NCBI RefSeq assembly: GCF_004379255.2
Contig: NC_056042.1
Coordinates: 10,215,901 to 10,279,900, forward strand
DNA length: 64,000 nt
Source: Salvia splendens
Lineage: Eukaryota > Streptophyta > Magnoliopsida > Lamiales > Lamiaceae
Reading direction: 5' to 3'
Under the pieces are notes generated by a model that searched no databases, was not told the DNA's origin, and was given only the letters and a program-made list of their open reading frames with translations. Within the stretch, counting starts at the first letter, position 1, and each line of letters opens with the position of its first letter. The position numbers and the translations under genes were made by a program. Shown one piece after another: positions 45,041 through 56,000 of this stretch.

Positions 45041-46532
45041 TGATAAGGCTAATTTCATGCATTGATTAAGGGGTTAAATTCATGCATTTACGGGGTCTAA
45101 CACATCTTTTTAAGCCAGGTGTATAGAGAATTCGCCAGGTCCAGGAAAAAGAGAAGGAAGTTTGCATGGAGCAAGGAAATGGCGATAAAAGTGAGCATTG
45201 TGGAAAAATGACCAGACGGAGGAGATCAAGAAGCTGAAGGGTAGAATGGAGATTTCTGCGATAGCTTCTAGAAGATTAAATCCTCACCTATATAAGGAGG
45301 AGAGCATGCATTTTAAAAGGGGGATTGAAGAGAGTTATCGAGAGAGGACTTTAGACAGGGAGCTCTCGTTTCTCGGCACTTTTGGCTCTCTTAGCTCACT
45401 CGCCATACTCTACACACATGTTTTATCGGGAACTTGAGAGGTTTTCGGATTTCAATTGATGTTACGTAGTTGGGTAACACCATCCTTTAAGAGGGCGAAG
45501 ATATAATTTATTGCTTTCGTTTTAGTTTGTTATCGTGAATTTCACCGAGCTTCGCCGTTCGAAGCTCGGCTCTGTTTTCTGTTGAATTTCCGTTATCTAT
45601 GCAATTTTATGTTTCTGAATTTACCTTGCTGCTGTTGATTTCGATTATGGATGCAATTGATTTTGAATTTATCGTAATTACTGAACTAGATGTTTGATTT
45701 TTGCGTTGGTTTACTGAGTTCGAGTGGAAGTATTGGAAGTTTGTGTTGATCGGAGCAGATCTGTTGAATCGAAAGTTATGGAGTTGATTTTGTTGGTTGT
45801 TGGGTTCAGAATGCTTGGATCCGGAGTGGATTAAGCATCCGACGTCTGGATCTGAAACAGAGTTGATCGTGGTTGATGCCTAGTTTACGTGTTTTCATTT
45901 CATTCCGTCTAGTATATGTAGATCTGTTTTATTTCCGGCTAATAGCAACTTTCCGACGTCCGCACTTTTACATTCAGTTTGAATCTGGAAATGTGCTCTG
46001 TTTTCTTCATGTTCGCGTGTGATTCAGGTAATGAAATGCAGGTAGTTGTTAGTTAAATCCTTAGTTTGTTATTTGCAGCTTTTATTCCGTACTTGCTGTT
46101 TCTGGACGATGGTCCCCGCTGTTTACTCACTTTCTGTCTAGCAAGATTAGGAAGTTATTTGCTCAGTCTAAGAAGTTAGTTTAATATCTCGCAGTTTTGA
46201 GGAAGTTCGATGTCAGCATGATATTTTCAGTTTCCTAGGTCTAGTGTTTAATTCGTTCCTAGGTCTAGTAGTAGTTACACCTCAACCTAAATTTGCGTGG
46301 CAGCAACCATGAACCATTTCCAAGGTCTTCTAAATGCTTTCTTACGCGTCCATCTTCGTGGGATCGATCCCTGCTTCCCTTTACTAATTCATAGTATAGT
46401 GGGTTGAGGGTTTTGAACGCGGAATCAGTGTGTCCAACGACTGAGATTTCTGATATCCTCTGAGTTCCTAGACCTCGTGATCTAGCGGATTCTCTGGATC
46501 TGAGAAGCTTGACCTAGCATTAAAAGCACACA
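45041..46532 (+). repeat. LTR A, second copy (solo or orphan)
   Basis: TGATAAGGCTAATTTC to AGCACACA, collinear with 21540-22946 and with a TATA box at 45288-45298. No purine tract precedes it, no PBS follows it, and the 5-bp flanks (CCTGC and CGATG) do not match, so it is neither a clean solo LTR nor a clear 3' LTR. By eye it differs from the first copy about every sixth or seventh base in the opening 250 nt. Confidence 0.78.
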
Positions 46533-46533
46533 C

Positions 46534-47272
46534 GATGATTGCCAACGGTTGCTTTGTCTTCACGAAACAGTCCATGGCTTTTCCGGTATGCTTGGCAGTA
46601 TTGACTGTATGCATTGGAGGTGGAAGAATTGCCCGACTGCTTGGAGGGGGCAACACTTAAGCGGCCACACTTATCTTTGAAGCGGTCGCCGACTACCGCC
46701 TATGGATTCGACATGCATATTTCGGTGTTGCCGGATCCAACAACGACTTGAACGTGCTCTATTCTTCACCCCTCTTCAATGATGTGTTGAATGGTGTAGC
46801 ACCGGCGATCGACTTCACCGTCAACGAAAATGTATACCACATGGGTTACTATCTCGCCGATGGTATCTACCCAAGGTGGCCGACTTTCGTGCAGACTCTC
46901 AGCAACCCGCAAGACCCGAGAATGGTTCTTTTTGTGCACCGTCAAGAGTCTGCGTGGAAAGACGTAGAAAGAGCCTTTGGGGTCCTTCAAGCCCGATTCA
47001 ACATTGTGAAGGCCCTGTCTCGGCTGTGGTACGTGAAAAATATCGCCGACATCATGTACACGTGTATTATCTTACACAACATGATTATAGCCAACGAAGG
47101 ACCGAGGGCGACTAGCTTTTATGACGAGGATGAAGTCGGAAGCTCAAGCGCGAGGTCTCTCCCACGCCGAGGTGTGCATACAATGGTGGGTGAGAGGATC
47201 GAAATAAGATACACAATGCGCGATACCCGAACCCACGTTAAGCTACAAGAAGACCTAATCAAACACATTTGA
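46534..47272 (+). pseudogene. PIF/Harbinger transposase, N-terminally truncated
   Basis: Frame 1 (from about 46534) reads SGMLGSIDCMHWRWKNCPTAW, the motif around the first catalytic Asp of plant Harbinger DDE transposases. After a frameshift near 46665 it continues EAVADYRLWIRHAYFGVAGSNND (second Asp region), then LYSSPLFNDVLNG, YHMGYYLADGIYPRW, RQESAWKDVERAFGVLQ (Glu region) and CIILHNMI, with a stop at 47270-47272. The enzyme would cut and insert the element at TTA/TAA targets together with an ORF1 partner. The first part of the gene is missing, since the LTR ends at 46532. Confidence 0.88.
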
Positions 47273-47643
47273 GCGAATTTCGGCCACGAGTAGTGGTTTT
47301 TTTTATTTTAGGAGTTGAATTATGTATTTTTTATTGATTAGGAGTTTAATTATGTAATTTTATTTTTTATAATTTTAATTATGTAATTTTTATTTTTTAG
47401 GATTTTACTTATGTAATTTTTAATTTTTAATGTATTTGTAATATTATTTCGGGTATTTTTAATGTATTTTAATTTTGAGGAAATGTTTTTATTTAAATTG
47501 AATAATGGAATGGTGGGACCCTTGTGCTCGTCCTTGCGGAAGAGCACGGATGTAGGTGTTGTGCTCTTAACTAAGAGCAGGTAGAAAAAGTGGGTGTGGG
47601 CTCATATCCGTTTTTGTTGGCAATAGCACGGATGTGGATGCTC
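47273..47643 (+). mobile_element. 3' flank and right terminus of a Harbinger element
   Basis: AT-rich trailer with repeated GGAGTTTAATTATGTAA-like units, then a terminal region with repeated AGCACGGATGT blocks ending GATGTGGATGCTC at 47643, followed by TAA, the usual Harbinger target. The left terminus is not in the window. Confidence 0.65.
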
Positions 47644-48453
47644 TAATAATCCATGGACAAAAAAAAATTAGTCCATTGAGAAGGGGGCATACAGTAACAG
47701 AGGCCCATTATAATTAAGGCTGATGTACGAATGCTCAGATCAACGTGACCTCATATGGCTACGCGAATTGTGTCATCTCAATCGATATGATGATGTCAAT
47801 AAACTATTAATGGGATAGATATTTAAAATTGTAAGGATTAATTTTTTAATAGAATTTAAGAAAATGATATTTATGTAGATAAGTAGAAAGAAAAAATTAA
47901 AAGGGCTATTATAAAATATAAGAAAGAATAAAATATCAAATTAAATATTTTGATTTTAGTTAAAAATGGAAAACAATCTAGTGGAATAAAAAAGAAATCA
48001 ATTACTTGTTATGAAATAGGGGGAGTATTTAATTTTTTGTTGTTACCTACAAATGATTAATACACTCTTCGCCTCAATAAATATGAAAATTTTATTTCGG
48101 GCATGGAATTTTATGTAGTGTTGTTTTGTGAGTTGATCAAGAGAGAATAAAGTAAAAATAGAGGAAAAAGTAGAGATAGAAGAGAAACAGTCAGAATTAG
48201 TGGAGTTGCCAACTCACGCCTCTGGCGCCATGTATGATAAGTTTGTGTAGGAAATCTATCGGGTCGAATCGCATAAGAAATTTACACAGTCTGACAAAGT
48301 TCATGAATTTTCATGCAACATTTAAAGTTCACGGGAAAAACCAAACTATTTTAAAAGTTCATGACTTTACTGACAATTTGCCCTAATACAAAATATGTCA
48401 TGTCTAAATTGTTATTTTTGTAAAAGTTGGAATTTTAAAAGTGATCTTATATA
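47644..48453. other. AT-rich intergenic, no gene
   Basis: No coding signal. Degenerate Stowaway-like ends occur near 48018-48028 (GGGGGAGTA) and 48063-48075. The rest is unremarkable. Confidence 0.5.
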
Positions 48454-48645
48454 TTCCCTTCGTCCGCCATTACTTGCCATTAGTGTCCTTTTTGGTCTGT
48501 CCACCAATACTTGCCACACATACCTTTTACTACTTTTGGTAATGTACTTTACATTCCGCTAACTCATTATCACTCATATTTTATTATAAAATTAATATAA
48601 AAAGTAGGATCAAAGTGTGCCAACTAATGGCGAACGGATGGAGGA
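48454..48645. mobile_element. Stowaway-like MITE
   Basis: The termini TTCCCTTCGTCCGCCATTA and, at the right, TAATGGCGAACGGATGGAGGA are near complements. TA flanks at 48452-48453 and 48646-48647 fit the mariner-type target duplication. 192 bp, no coding capacity. Confidence 0.75.
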
Positions 48646-48878
48646 TAATATTTTATACCATGCTCAAATTTCATATTTTACATATTGTACAAGAAATTGT
48701 AGTTTCATTGATAATTTAATAAGCCCAGAAGTAGATATGGTGTTGGATCTCTCGTACTCCATATCGATATGGATCCAACAGTTAATGTGAATTTTAGAAA
48801 TTTCTCATTTGTATCCATCATAGTAGTTACTTATTTGGGCCACCGCCCTTAAACTGGACCACCTACACATATTTTGTA

Positions 48879-49057
48879 CTCCCTCCGTCCCGGGCTACTC
48901 GCTCATTTCCTTTTCGGCTCGGAGATTAAGGAATGAGTGTATAGGAAAGTCAAAAATGACGGCTGTAGGTGAAATTTTTTACTAAAAATGGAAAGAGTGC
49001 AAGTAACTTGGGACGCCCAAAAAGGAAATAAGTGCGAGTAGTGCGGGACGGAGGGAG
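48879..49057. mobile_element. Stowaway MITE
   Basis: The left end CTCCCTCCGTCCCGGGCTAC mirrors the right end GTGCGGGACGGAGGGAG, with TA on both sides (48877-48878, 49058-49059). 179 bp; the classical Stowaway terminus. Confidence 0.88.
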
Positions 49058-49929
49058 TACTATTTTTTTTATTATTCTTGGAATACATTTTCAGTTTTCA
49101 AATTATAAATATTTCTTAAATATAAATATAAAGTATCCAGTTCGAAAAGTTAAATAATTAATTTTATCGGTGAAACAATCCTGTTCAAATCAATTTTTTG
49201 ATTGTGTTCATGTACATACTCCATCCGTCCCAAGGAGTTGAGTTTTATTACATTTTAGGTTGTATCAATGCTTCAAGTTTTATTACATTTTAGGTTGTAT
49301 CAAAATAATTGAGTCATCTCATTTTTTAGTAAAAAGTTTATTATCTCTTATATTTTACTCTTTCTTCATTTATCTTATTTTACATTCTTTTTTATTTTAC
49401 TCTATTCATTATAATACTCAGTGGTAGACACAGAAATATTTATCGATATGGGCTGGAATTTCTAAATTTTGTTTTAAAGTATATATTCAAGTAATATAAA
49501 TAATTTGTACGGGCTTTTACACTATAATTTACAATAAATTTGACTAAATTTTTAAAAAATTAATAGAAAAAGTAAAAAAAAAATCATTGAGGGCTTAAGC
49601 CCCTCCCCCACTATACTTGGGTTCGCCCATGATAATATTCCATCTGTCTGTGAAAAATATGAACATTTGGTTCGACACGAATTTTAATATATAATTGATA
49701 AAATGAGAGAGAATCGAATAAAGGAAAATGTAAGTAGTGCTAGTGGAAAGTGAGTTCGACATTATTAGTAGTGTAATGTAAAGATATAAGTTGTAGTAAA
49801 ATGATGTTTGGGAGTGAAACCTCGATTTCTCGATTCTGTTCTTTTTATGCCTAACACGCGCAAACTGAAATAGCAAAGGAACGTAGATTGGTCAAGAGAC
49901 GCTCTCCAACCGATCAGGCGGACTGGCGA
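49058..49929. other. AT-rich intergenic with MITE relics
   Basis: No gene. One Stowaway left end, CTCCATCCGTCCCAAGGAG, starts near 49219 without a matching right end, and contains a 32-bp direct repeat (TTTTATTACATTTTAGG.. at about 49242 and 49278). A GGCTTAAGCCCCTCCCC block near 49594 resembles common plant repeats. Confidence 0.5.
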
Positions 49930-51067
49930 AAATGCAGTTTATTGATTCAAGTTATATGGAAGAGATAACTGATTCGGATGGATCAGTTAGCAAATGTCGT
50001 TGCCACTTGATCAAGTTGATCTCGCTTTCGCACGCCACCAATGTAATTTATAAACTCCCAATTTTGCACTACTTTAACAATAAAGCGGCAAGTTCTGGGT
50101 CGATCCCACAGAGAAACTGGTGTATCAAGTGTTTGAGTAGTGAACAGGGGGTTGGCTGCTGCCACGCTTTACTTTTGGGAGTTTTTAACTACTGATTTTA
50201 ACTTAGGCAGAAAAGTAACTAACTACTTGCTCAAGGGAACTTTAACTACTGGGACAAGTAAATCTCAGACTGGAATGAAAATTAACTACTCAGAACAGTA
50301 AACACGATGATGAAAACGAAAGCAACTTTGATTAAAATTAAAACTCAGAACAGTACAACATGAAATTTAAACTAAGCTAACACTTCAGAACTACGAAAGC
50401 AAGTAAACCGAGGAGATCCTCGGCGGGAAACTTAAGAATACGTCGACAGATATCAAGTATTCTGCAGCGCTCCTTCAATCGCCCTTTCTAACTAAGCATT
50501 ACTTTATCTAAGCTATCTAGGGAACTGAACTAGAGAGCTAAACTAAACTAAACTAAAGACGGAAAGTAAATGATCCTCTTCTAATGTGGTGGCACATCCT
50601 CCATTTATAGGCTCGACACGAACTCCAGCTGGATAACGATCTTGGCAGGGAATATTCGCTCATGCAGAGAGTGAGCGACTCATTGATTGCTACATGCTCT
50701 CCTTCTAGAATGACGACGCTTTTCAGTAACAGATTCGTGACTCAGCTCCATTCTTGCGTCTCATATATCAGCACGTGTCCCCTTCTAGAACGTTGTCCTT
50801 GATAACAGAATGATGTGCACCACCAGCTCATAGACTCATTTGTCTTTCTTATGGAAAAAGTGGTCCCCTCCTTGACTGCTTGATTACTCCCCTTGATCAA
50901 CTCCCCCGATATTTGGCCTTTTTCGCCTATTGCACTCGCTTGATCAGTTTGGCCTTGTTACCTTGGTCAAGTGGCATTCCTGCATATTTAACACTTGCTT
51001 TGCGCGATAAACTGATCAAGTAGCGTACATTTTACCCCTAAATCGATGCATGAAATGAGCCTTATCA
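49930..51067 (-). repeat. Athila-type LTR D (left boundary approximate)
   Basis: On the minus strand it starts TGATAAGGCTCATTTC (complement of 51052-51067), preceded by the same TAAGTGTGAGCAGTT as LTR B. A TATA-like box lies near 50602-50612. Its far end near 49930-49970 is not clearly defined. Part of it reappears at 13841-14019. Confidence 0.68.
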
Positions 51068-51884
51068 AACTGCTCACACTTAAAACATACTTGTTCCCAA
51101 GTATAAAGAAAAAGAAAAGAAAAAGATAAGGCAAATTTCAGGCATGGTTTACTCATTTCAAGAAAGTAAAAGAAGATGAAAAAGAAAACAAGACTCGAAA
51201 TAAAAACACATATTCACATAGATGCATTAGATCGAATAAATTTCCAACAATCATACCTGAGGTCGAGGTCAATCCATTTGCCAGCAGATTATGTTTCATC
51301 CTTTTCGCTTTTACTTGATCAAGGTGTCAGTTCGTCAAGATTGCTCAATTTAAAAAACACTGTTGGATTCACTCAGTCACTCATTTCTCACCAGAGATGT
51401 TAGGACTGTTCACTCGGTATCGCCACAAATTTAATATCTCGAATCTGATTGAACAAGATAGTTCCTTAAGGTCTTTGTTTCGGGTGTAAAGGGGCTTAAG
51501 GGTAGTAGTGTATTAGGGTAGGGTCCTAGGGGTTCTAAGTTAAAAATATAAAATGTAAACAAAGAAAAACACATGAGTCAAGAGACCAAAGATTTGAACT
51601 ATTTATTTCGCCGCTAGATATCTTACCTGGTCAAGTGGCGACTTCTAGCCTTAAATTTTTCGCTTTATTCTCTACCTTTCGACTTGCTGGGTCAGGTTAC
51701 AATTTTTTTTCTACCCTCTTTTTCTCAAACTTTTCTCGGTAACAACATTTTTCTTTTTTTACTTGATTTCTGACTTTATCAACCTGATTGACTAACTTGC
51801 TCAACCCGACTACCCTTTTATTTTGACTTTCTATTGGTATCCTAAATCATCTCTGACCCATTTTCCTCACGTGTTTATATAAAA
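51068..51884 (-). other. Athila 3' noncoding fragment next to LTR D
   Basis: It resembles the LTR-proximal part of the units 1-3 noncoding region (CACTCAGTCACTCATTTCTC and GATGTTAGGACTGT blocks near 51365-51410, matching 15835-15875). It breaks off near 51885, where Tat/Retand RNase H sequence begins, so the stem-loop array is not retained. Confidence 0.65.
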
Positions 51885-52366
51885 AAAAGTATTGCAGTTG
51901 GATTGGGTTTCATATGGTAAAGAAACGGGTAAAAGTTGTATTTGATCTGCTCGGCTATTTCCCGCTCTGGGAATGTGGATTATCCGAAAATAAGAGAAAT
52001 TTCGGCTAATACTTTGCGGCTTTGTCCAAGTATTTTTCATCCTTTCACCACCGGGCTTCACTTGTACAGCCACATGTGATTCACTATGACTTGTGAATCA
52101 CAATGAATTTTGAGAGATTTGACAAGTAGATGTTGCGCTAACTGAAGTCCGGCAAGAAGGGCTTCGTATCGGCTTCGTTATAGTGTTGGGAATAAGAACC
52201 GAAGTGAATAAGTTACTTCGGTCCGTCGGGATAAGTAGAATACCCAGCTCACTTCCTGTCTATTCGAAGCTCCATCTACGAATCCAATCCAACAGTCCGG
52301 CGGCTCTACTTCGGGTTTCTGGGCTGTGTTAGTTCGTCTCATTGGTAGGATTTTTCTGTTCCGCAA
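51885..52366 (-). pseudogene. Archaeal-type RNase H remnant of Retand element
   Basis: It reads WIGFVDGASNR near 52280, the start of the extra RNase H found in Tat-lineage elements. Further on come MKNTWTKPQSISRNFSYFRIIHIPRAGNSRADQ and LPVSLPYETQ (52073-51890). The middle is partly deleted or shifted. The frame ends at the junction with Athila sequence. Confidence 0.75.
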
Positions 52367-52985
52367 TAATAGGATTGCCTGATCGAACTTTGCCCTCTAC
52401 AAGAAAATCTGCCAAGCTTGTCCCTTGATGGCTTTCCGAGGTAGATATTCTATTGAATGTTCTCCCAACTCTATGGCCCACTTGGCAGAAAAGACGCGCA
52501 TACTTTGTGAGCATAGAAATATGGCCGCAGTCTCCTTGCTGCATTTACTAATGCCAGAGCAATTTTTTCCAGAGGTTGATACCTTGTTTCGGGACCTCTT
52601 AATGCTCGGTTGTAAAGTAGATAGGACGCTGCTTTAGGCCTTCTTCTCGTACAAGCACCGCGCTAATGGTTTGATCTGATGCTGCTAAATATAAGAATAT
52701 CACTTCGGCATCTGTTGGAGCAGAGAGAGTAGGAAGTTCGGTTAAATAACTTTTGAGTTCGTCAAAAGCCTTTTTCTGTTCGGCTCCCCACTCAAACTTT
52801 GGTGCCTTCTTCAAAACATTGAAGAACGGCATTTGCTTTTCGGCTGCTTGGGAAAGGAATCTATTCAGTGCGGCTAGACATCCAGTTAGCCTTTGCACAT
52901 CATGTATGGACTTCGGCATTACCATGTTCTGAACAACTTGAACCTTTAGGGATTTGCCTTGAGTCCTTCCTTTGAAACCCAACAA
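52178..52985 (-). pseudogene. Retand RT connection and RNase H remnant
   Basis: 52985-52599 is open: SIHDVQRLTGCLAALNRFLSQ, FEWGAEQKKAFDELKSYL, VFLY-like SAVLVREEGLKQRPIYF. It continues after stops with the YQPLEK-like and WAIELG blocks and then 52544-52366, with deletions. It joins the RT frame by a one-step frameshift near 52990. Confidence 0.8.
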
Positions 52986-53814
52986 CCCAGAAATTTCCCG
53001 AATCTACCAAAAAGGTACATTTTTGGGGATTGAGTTTGAGGTTGGCTTTTTTGAGCACGTCGAGAGTGGATTTGAGATTGTTTTCGTACTCCGAAGTGCT
53101 TCTGCTTTTAACAACTATGTCGTCAACATATACTTCAACCTCTTTTCCGATCAGGTGCCGAAATAGCTTATCTACCATCCTTTGATATGTGGCTCCGGCA
53201 TTCTTTAAACCAAATGGCATCTTTTTATAAGCAAAAATACCGAAGTCAGTAATGAAAGCCGTTTTTGAAGCATCATTCTCATCCATTAAAACTTGGTGGT
53301 ATCCTTTATACAAATCAAGAAAACAGAAAATTTCGAAGCCTATCAGAGCTTCTACTTTTTTATCTATGTTGGGAAGGGGGTAGCAATCTTTAGGACAGTG
53401 CTTATTTAGATCCGTAAAATCTATGCACATCCGCCATCCTCCTTCTTTTTTCTTGATCATCACAGGATTGGCCACCCAAGAAGGATATTTTACTTCAAAT
53501 AATACATCCGCTTTCAGTAATTGGCGGACTTCGTCATGGATGACTTGACTTCTTTCTGCCGCAAAGAGTCTTTGCTTCTGTTTTATAGGCCGGACTGAAG
53601 GATCAATATTTAACCGATGTGTAATTACCTCGGGAGACACTCCAGTCATGTCCAACGGAGACCACGCAAAGACATCTTTGTACTCTTTGAGGAGCTGGAT
53701 GGTCTTTTCCCGGAGTAGAGGTGTTCCCGCGAAACCGATCTTGACCGTTCTGGATGGATCATCTTCGTATAACTGAACTTTCATCGAGTTCGGCTCCGGT
53801 GTGACTTCGTTCAT
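52900..53814 (-). pseudogene. Retand reverse transcriptase, near complete
   Basis: 304 open codons. They hold the pre-RT block YKDVFAWSPLDMTGVSPEVI, KKKEGGWRMCIDFTDLNKHC, CFLDLYKGYHQVLM, KMPFGLKNAGATYQRMV, the catalytic VYVDDIVVKS (YVDD at 53119-53130) and NPQKCTFLV. After a shift at about 52990 the last 30 codons are out of frame. The enzyme would synthesise element cDNA; all palm motifs look intact. Confidence 0.88.
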
Positions 53815-53847
53815 TTCGCCTGCCTCTGACTCCGGCTGCTGTGATTG

Positions 53848-54422
53848 CTATGCTTGATGGTGCCGATCTGATTGTTCGGCACTTTTAAGCGCAATCTGCA
53901 AACATTCTTTTGCTCTCTTTTGATCACCTCGAATGACTGCTATCCCTCCTTTAGTGGGGATCTTGATTGTGAGGTGATAAGTAGAGCAAATGGCCCGAAC
54001 TGTGTTGAGCCAGTCTCTTCCCAGTATAATGTTATACGGGGATCGAGCTTTTACCACAAAAAACTCGATCACCGTACTGGAGCTAGTAGGCGCTCTTCCT
54101 ACCGTAATCGGAAGGCTGATAATACCTTCAGGGCGGGTGTCCTCCTGGGCGAAACTTTTCAGAGGAATTGGGGCCGGACTGAGCCGAGCTGGATCCACTT
54201 CCAGTTTATCAAAACATTCTTTAAAAAGAATGCTAACCGACGCTCCTGTATCCACAAACACTCTGTGGATCAGTTTGTTTGCCACTCCGGCTTGAATGAC
54301 AATAGCGTCTTGATGAGGAGAAATGGCCGGGACGGGATCTGCATCTGAAAATGTAATTACTTCCTCCTTCTTCAGCCTTTTATGTGTTGGCTCCTCTCGA
54401 TTGAAGCCTCTGCGCTCTGATT
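53848..54422 (-). pseudogene. Retand aspartic protease region
   Basis: From 54285: VFVDTGASVSILF with the active-site DTGAS near 54242-54256, then YNIILGRDWLNTVRAICSTYHL, typical of retroviral-type proteases that process gag-pol. The preceding linker (54286-54422) is also readable, but not in the frame of gag. A stop at 53848-53850 separates it from RT. Confidence 0.85.
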
Positions 54423-55945
54423 TTAGAGACGATTTAGTCTTCCCGGCTGGAGAGCGTCAATAGTCTGGATTACTCCATCATATTGCGGCTCGTCATCGTC
54501 TTCGGGATCCTGTTGCCTTTTAGGATCCTGAGGAGCACAGTTCGCACTTCTCTGTTTCTTATTCTTTTTCGGCGGCTTGCTTTGGTACTTTTTTAACGTC
54601 CCTGCTTTCACAAGAACATCAATATCTGCTGCCAAATTTCGGCACTCCTCGGTATCGTGACCGTGGTCTTGATGGAGGGAGCAATATTTATCCTGACTTC
54701 GGCGCGTGGCCGATTTCGTCATCGGCTTTGGTTTTTCGAACATATCAGAATGCAGTTCGAAAATTTCCGCTCTCGACTTGTTCAATGGTACGAACTGAGC
54801 GGGTGGTTTCTCAGGATTGAGACGTGGTCCCAATCTGTCTCTTACCGGTGCCCTTTGAATTCTTTCAAAAGGAGTTCGGCGAGGATGTCCCTGATCGCTA
54901 TGATCGGGCTTCCTCTTGTCTCCTCTGGAAGAGCTGTCTAAAGACCGCTTTCGACGGTCTGCCTCATCAGCACGAGAAAACTGGTCCGCAATGTCCCACA
55001 TCTCTTGAGCTGTTTGCGGACTGCATTCAACGAGCTTTCTGTAGAGAGCTCCTGGCAGAATTCCATTTTGGAATGCCGAAATGACAAGTAGATCATTGAG
55101 ATCATCTACTTGTAGGCATTCCTTGTGGAATCTTGTCATGAAGTCGCTAATCTTTTCATCGCGACCTTGACGTATAGAAAGCAGCTGAGCCGAAGTGATT
55201 CGGGTTTCAGCTTTCTGGAAGAACCTCCTATGAAAAGCATCCATTAGATCTCTGTAAGATCTAATGCTGCCTTGAGGGAGGCTATCAAACCACCTCTTGC
55301 GTTCCCGATGAGCAGCTCGGGAAACAGCTTACACATATGAACCTCATTGAGACCTTGGTTCGCCATATTATACTGATAGCGTCCCAGGAAATCATGAGGA
55401 TCCACTAACCCGTCATAAGTCACTGATGGAGTTCGGTAATTCTGTGGCAACGGAGTTCTGGTGATATCATCCGAAAATGGAGTCTTCAGCGCTCCATACA
55501 TAGCGAATCCGACATCTCTACGGTATGGTGGAGATGGAGTTCTCCTGTGATTTCGGTAACAAGGAGGAGAAGGAACATATCGGTGGTGAGGATTCTTTCT
55601 CCTGGAAGATACGACACTACTGCGGTAGTGACTTTCATGTCTGGAGGGGGAGGGAGAATCCGCCGTTTTCTTCTCCGGCTTCTGGCTCTTTTGCAGGAAT
55701 GTTAAGAACTCATCCTGCTTCTCAGCCAAGAACAACTTGACAGCCTCATTCAAAGCGAGCTGCTGGGGAGGCTCGGTGCGATGACTTTTTGAGTGGTTTG
55801 TTCTTTCACCGTGAGAACTGGAGGCAGATTTCTCCCGAGGCTGTTTTCCAGACCTACGGGCTGGACTAGCTTCCTCACGTTCATCACGGACGGAAGTATG
55901 GGTATTATGTGATCTGGTACGCATTTTTTGGTGGAAGAGGATCAA
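54423..55945 (-). pseudogene. Retand gag, one frameshift
   Basis: ATG at 55943-55945. The serine/arginine-rich N-terminus leads to TPLPQNYRTPSVTYDGLVDPHDFLGRY and CKLFPELLIGNAR. A shift near 55290 moves reading to the second frame (MDAFHRRFFQ, SAQLLSIRQGRDEKISDFMTRF). A zinc-knuckle-like CSLHQDHGHDTEEC lies near 54650-54695. The stop is at 54423-54425. Gag forms the particle and binds RNA. Confidence 0.86.
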
Positions 55946-55980
55946 AAACTCGCTTTTATCACAGTTTTGGTTTTCTGTCG

Positions 55981-55999
55981 TTTCCCACAGACGGCGCCA
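55981..55999 (-). other. Primer binding site of Retand element
   Basis: On the minus strand TGGCGCCGTCTGTGGGAAA, 1 nt from the LTR end. It shares TGGCGCCGT with the Athila PBS but then differs. It is the form usual in Tat elements; I recall tRNA-Asn as the primer for Tat1 but have not verified it. Confidence 0.82.
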
Positions 56000-56000
56000 G

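Noticed and set aside
21540..46532. One 25-kb Athila element bounded by the two LTR A copies
   Set aside because: The two LTRs look too different, no purine tract precedes the right copy, the flanks lack a target duplication, and the pol and 3' parts between them belong with LTR B.
53872..54348. 158-codon plus-strand ORF
   Set aside because: It is antisense to the Retand protease/gag linker, which has clear domain motifs on the minus strand.
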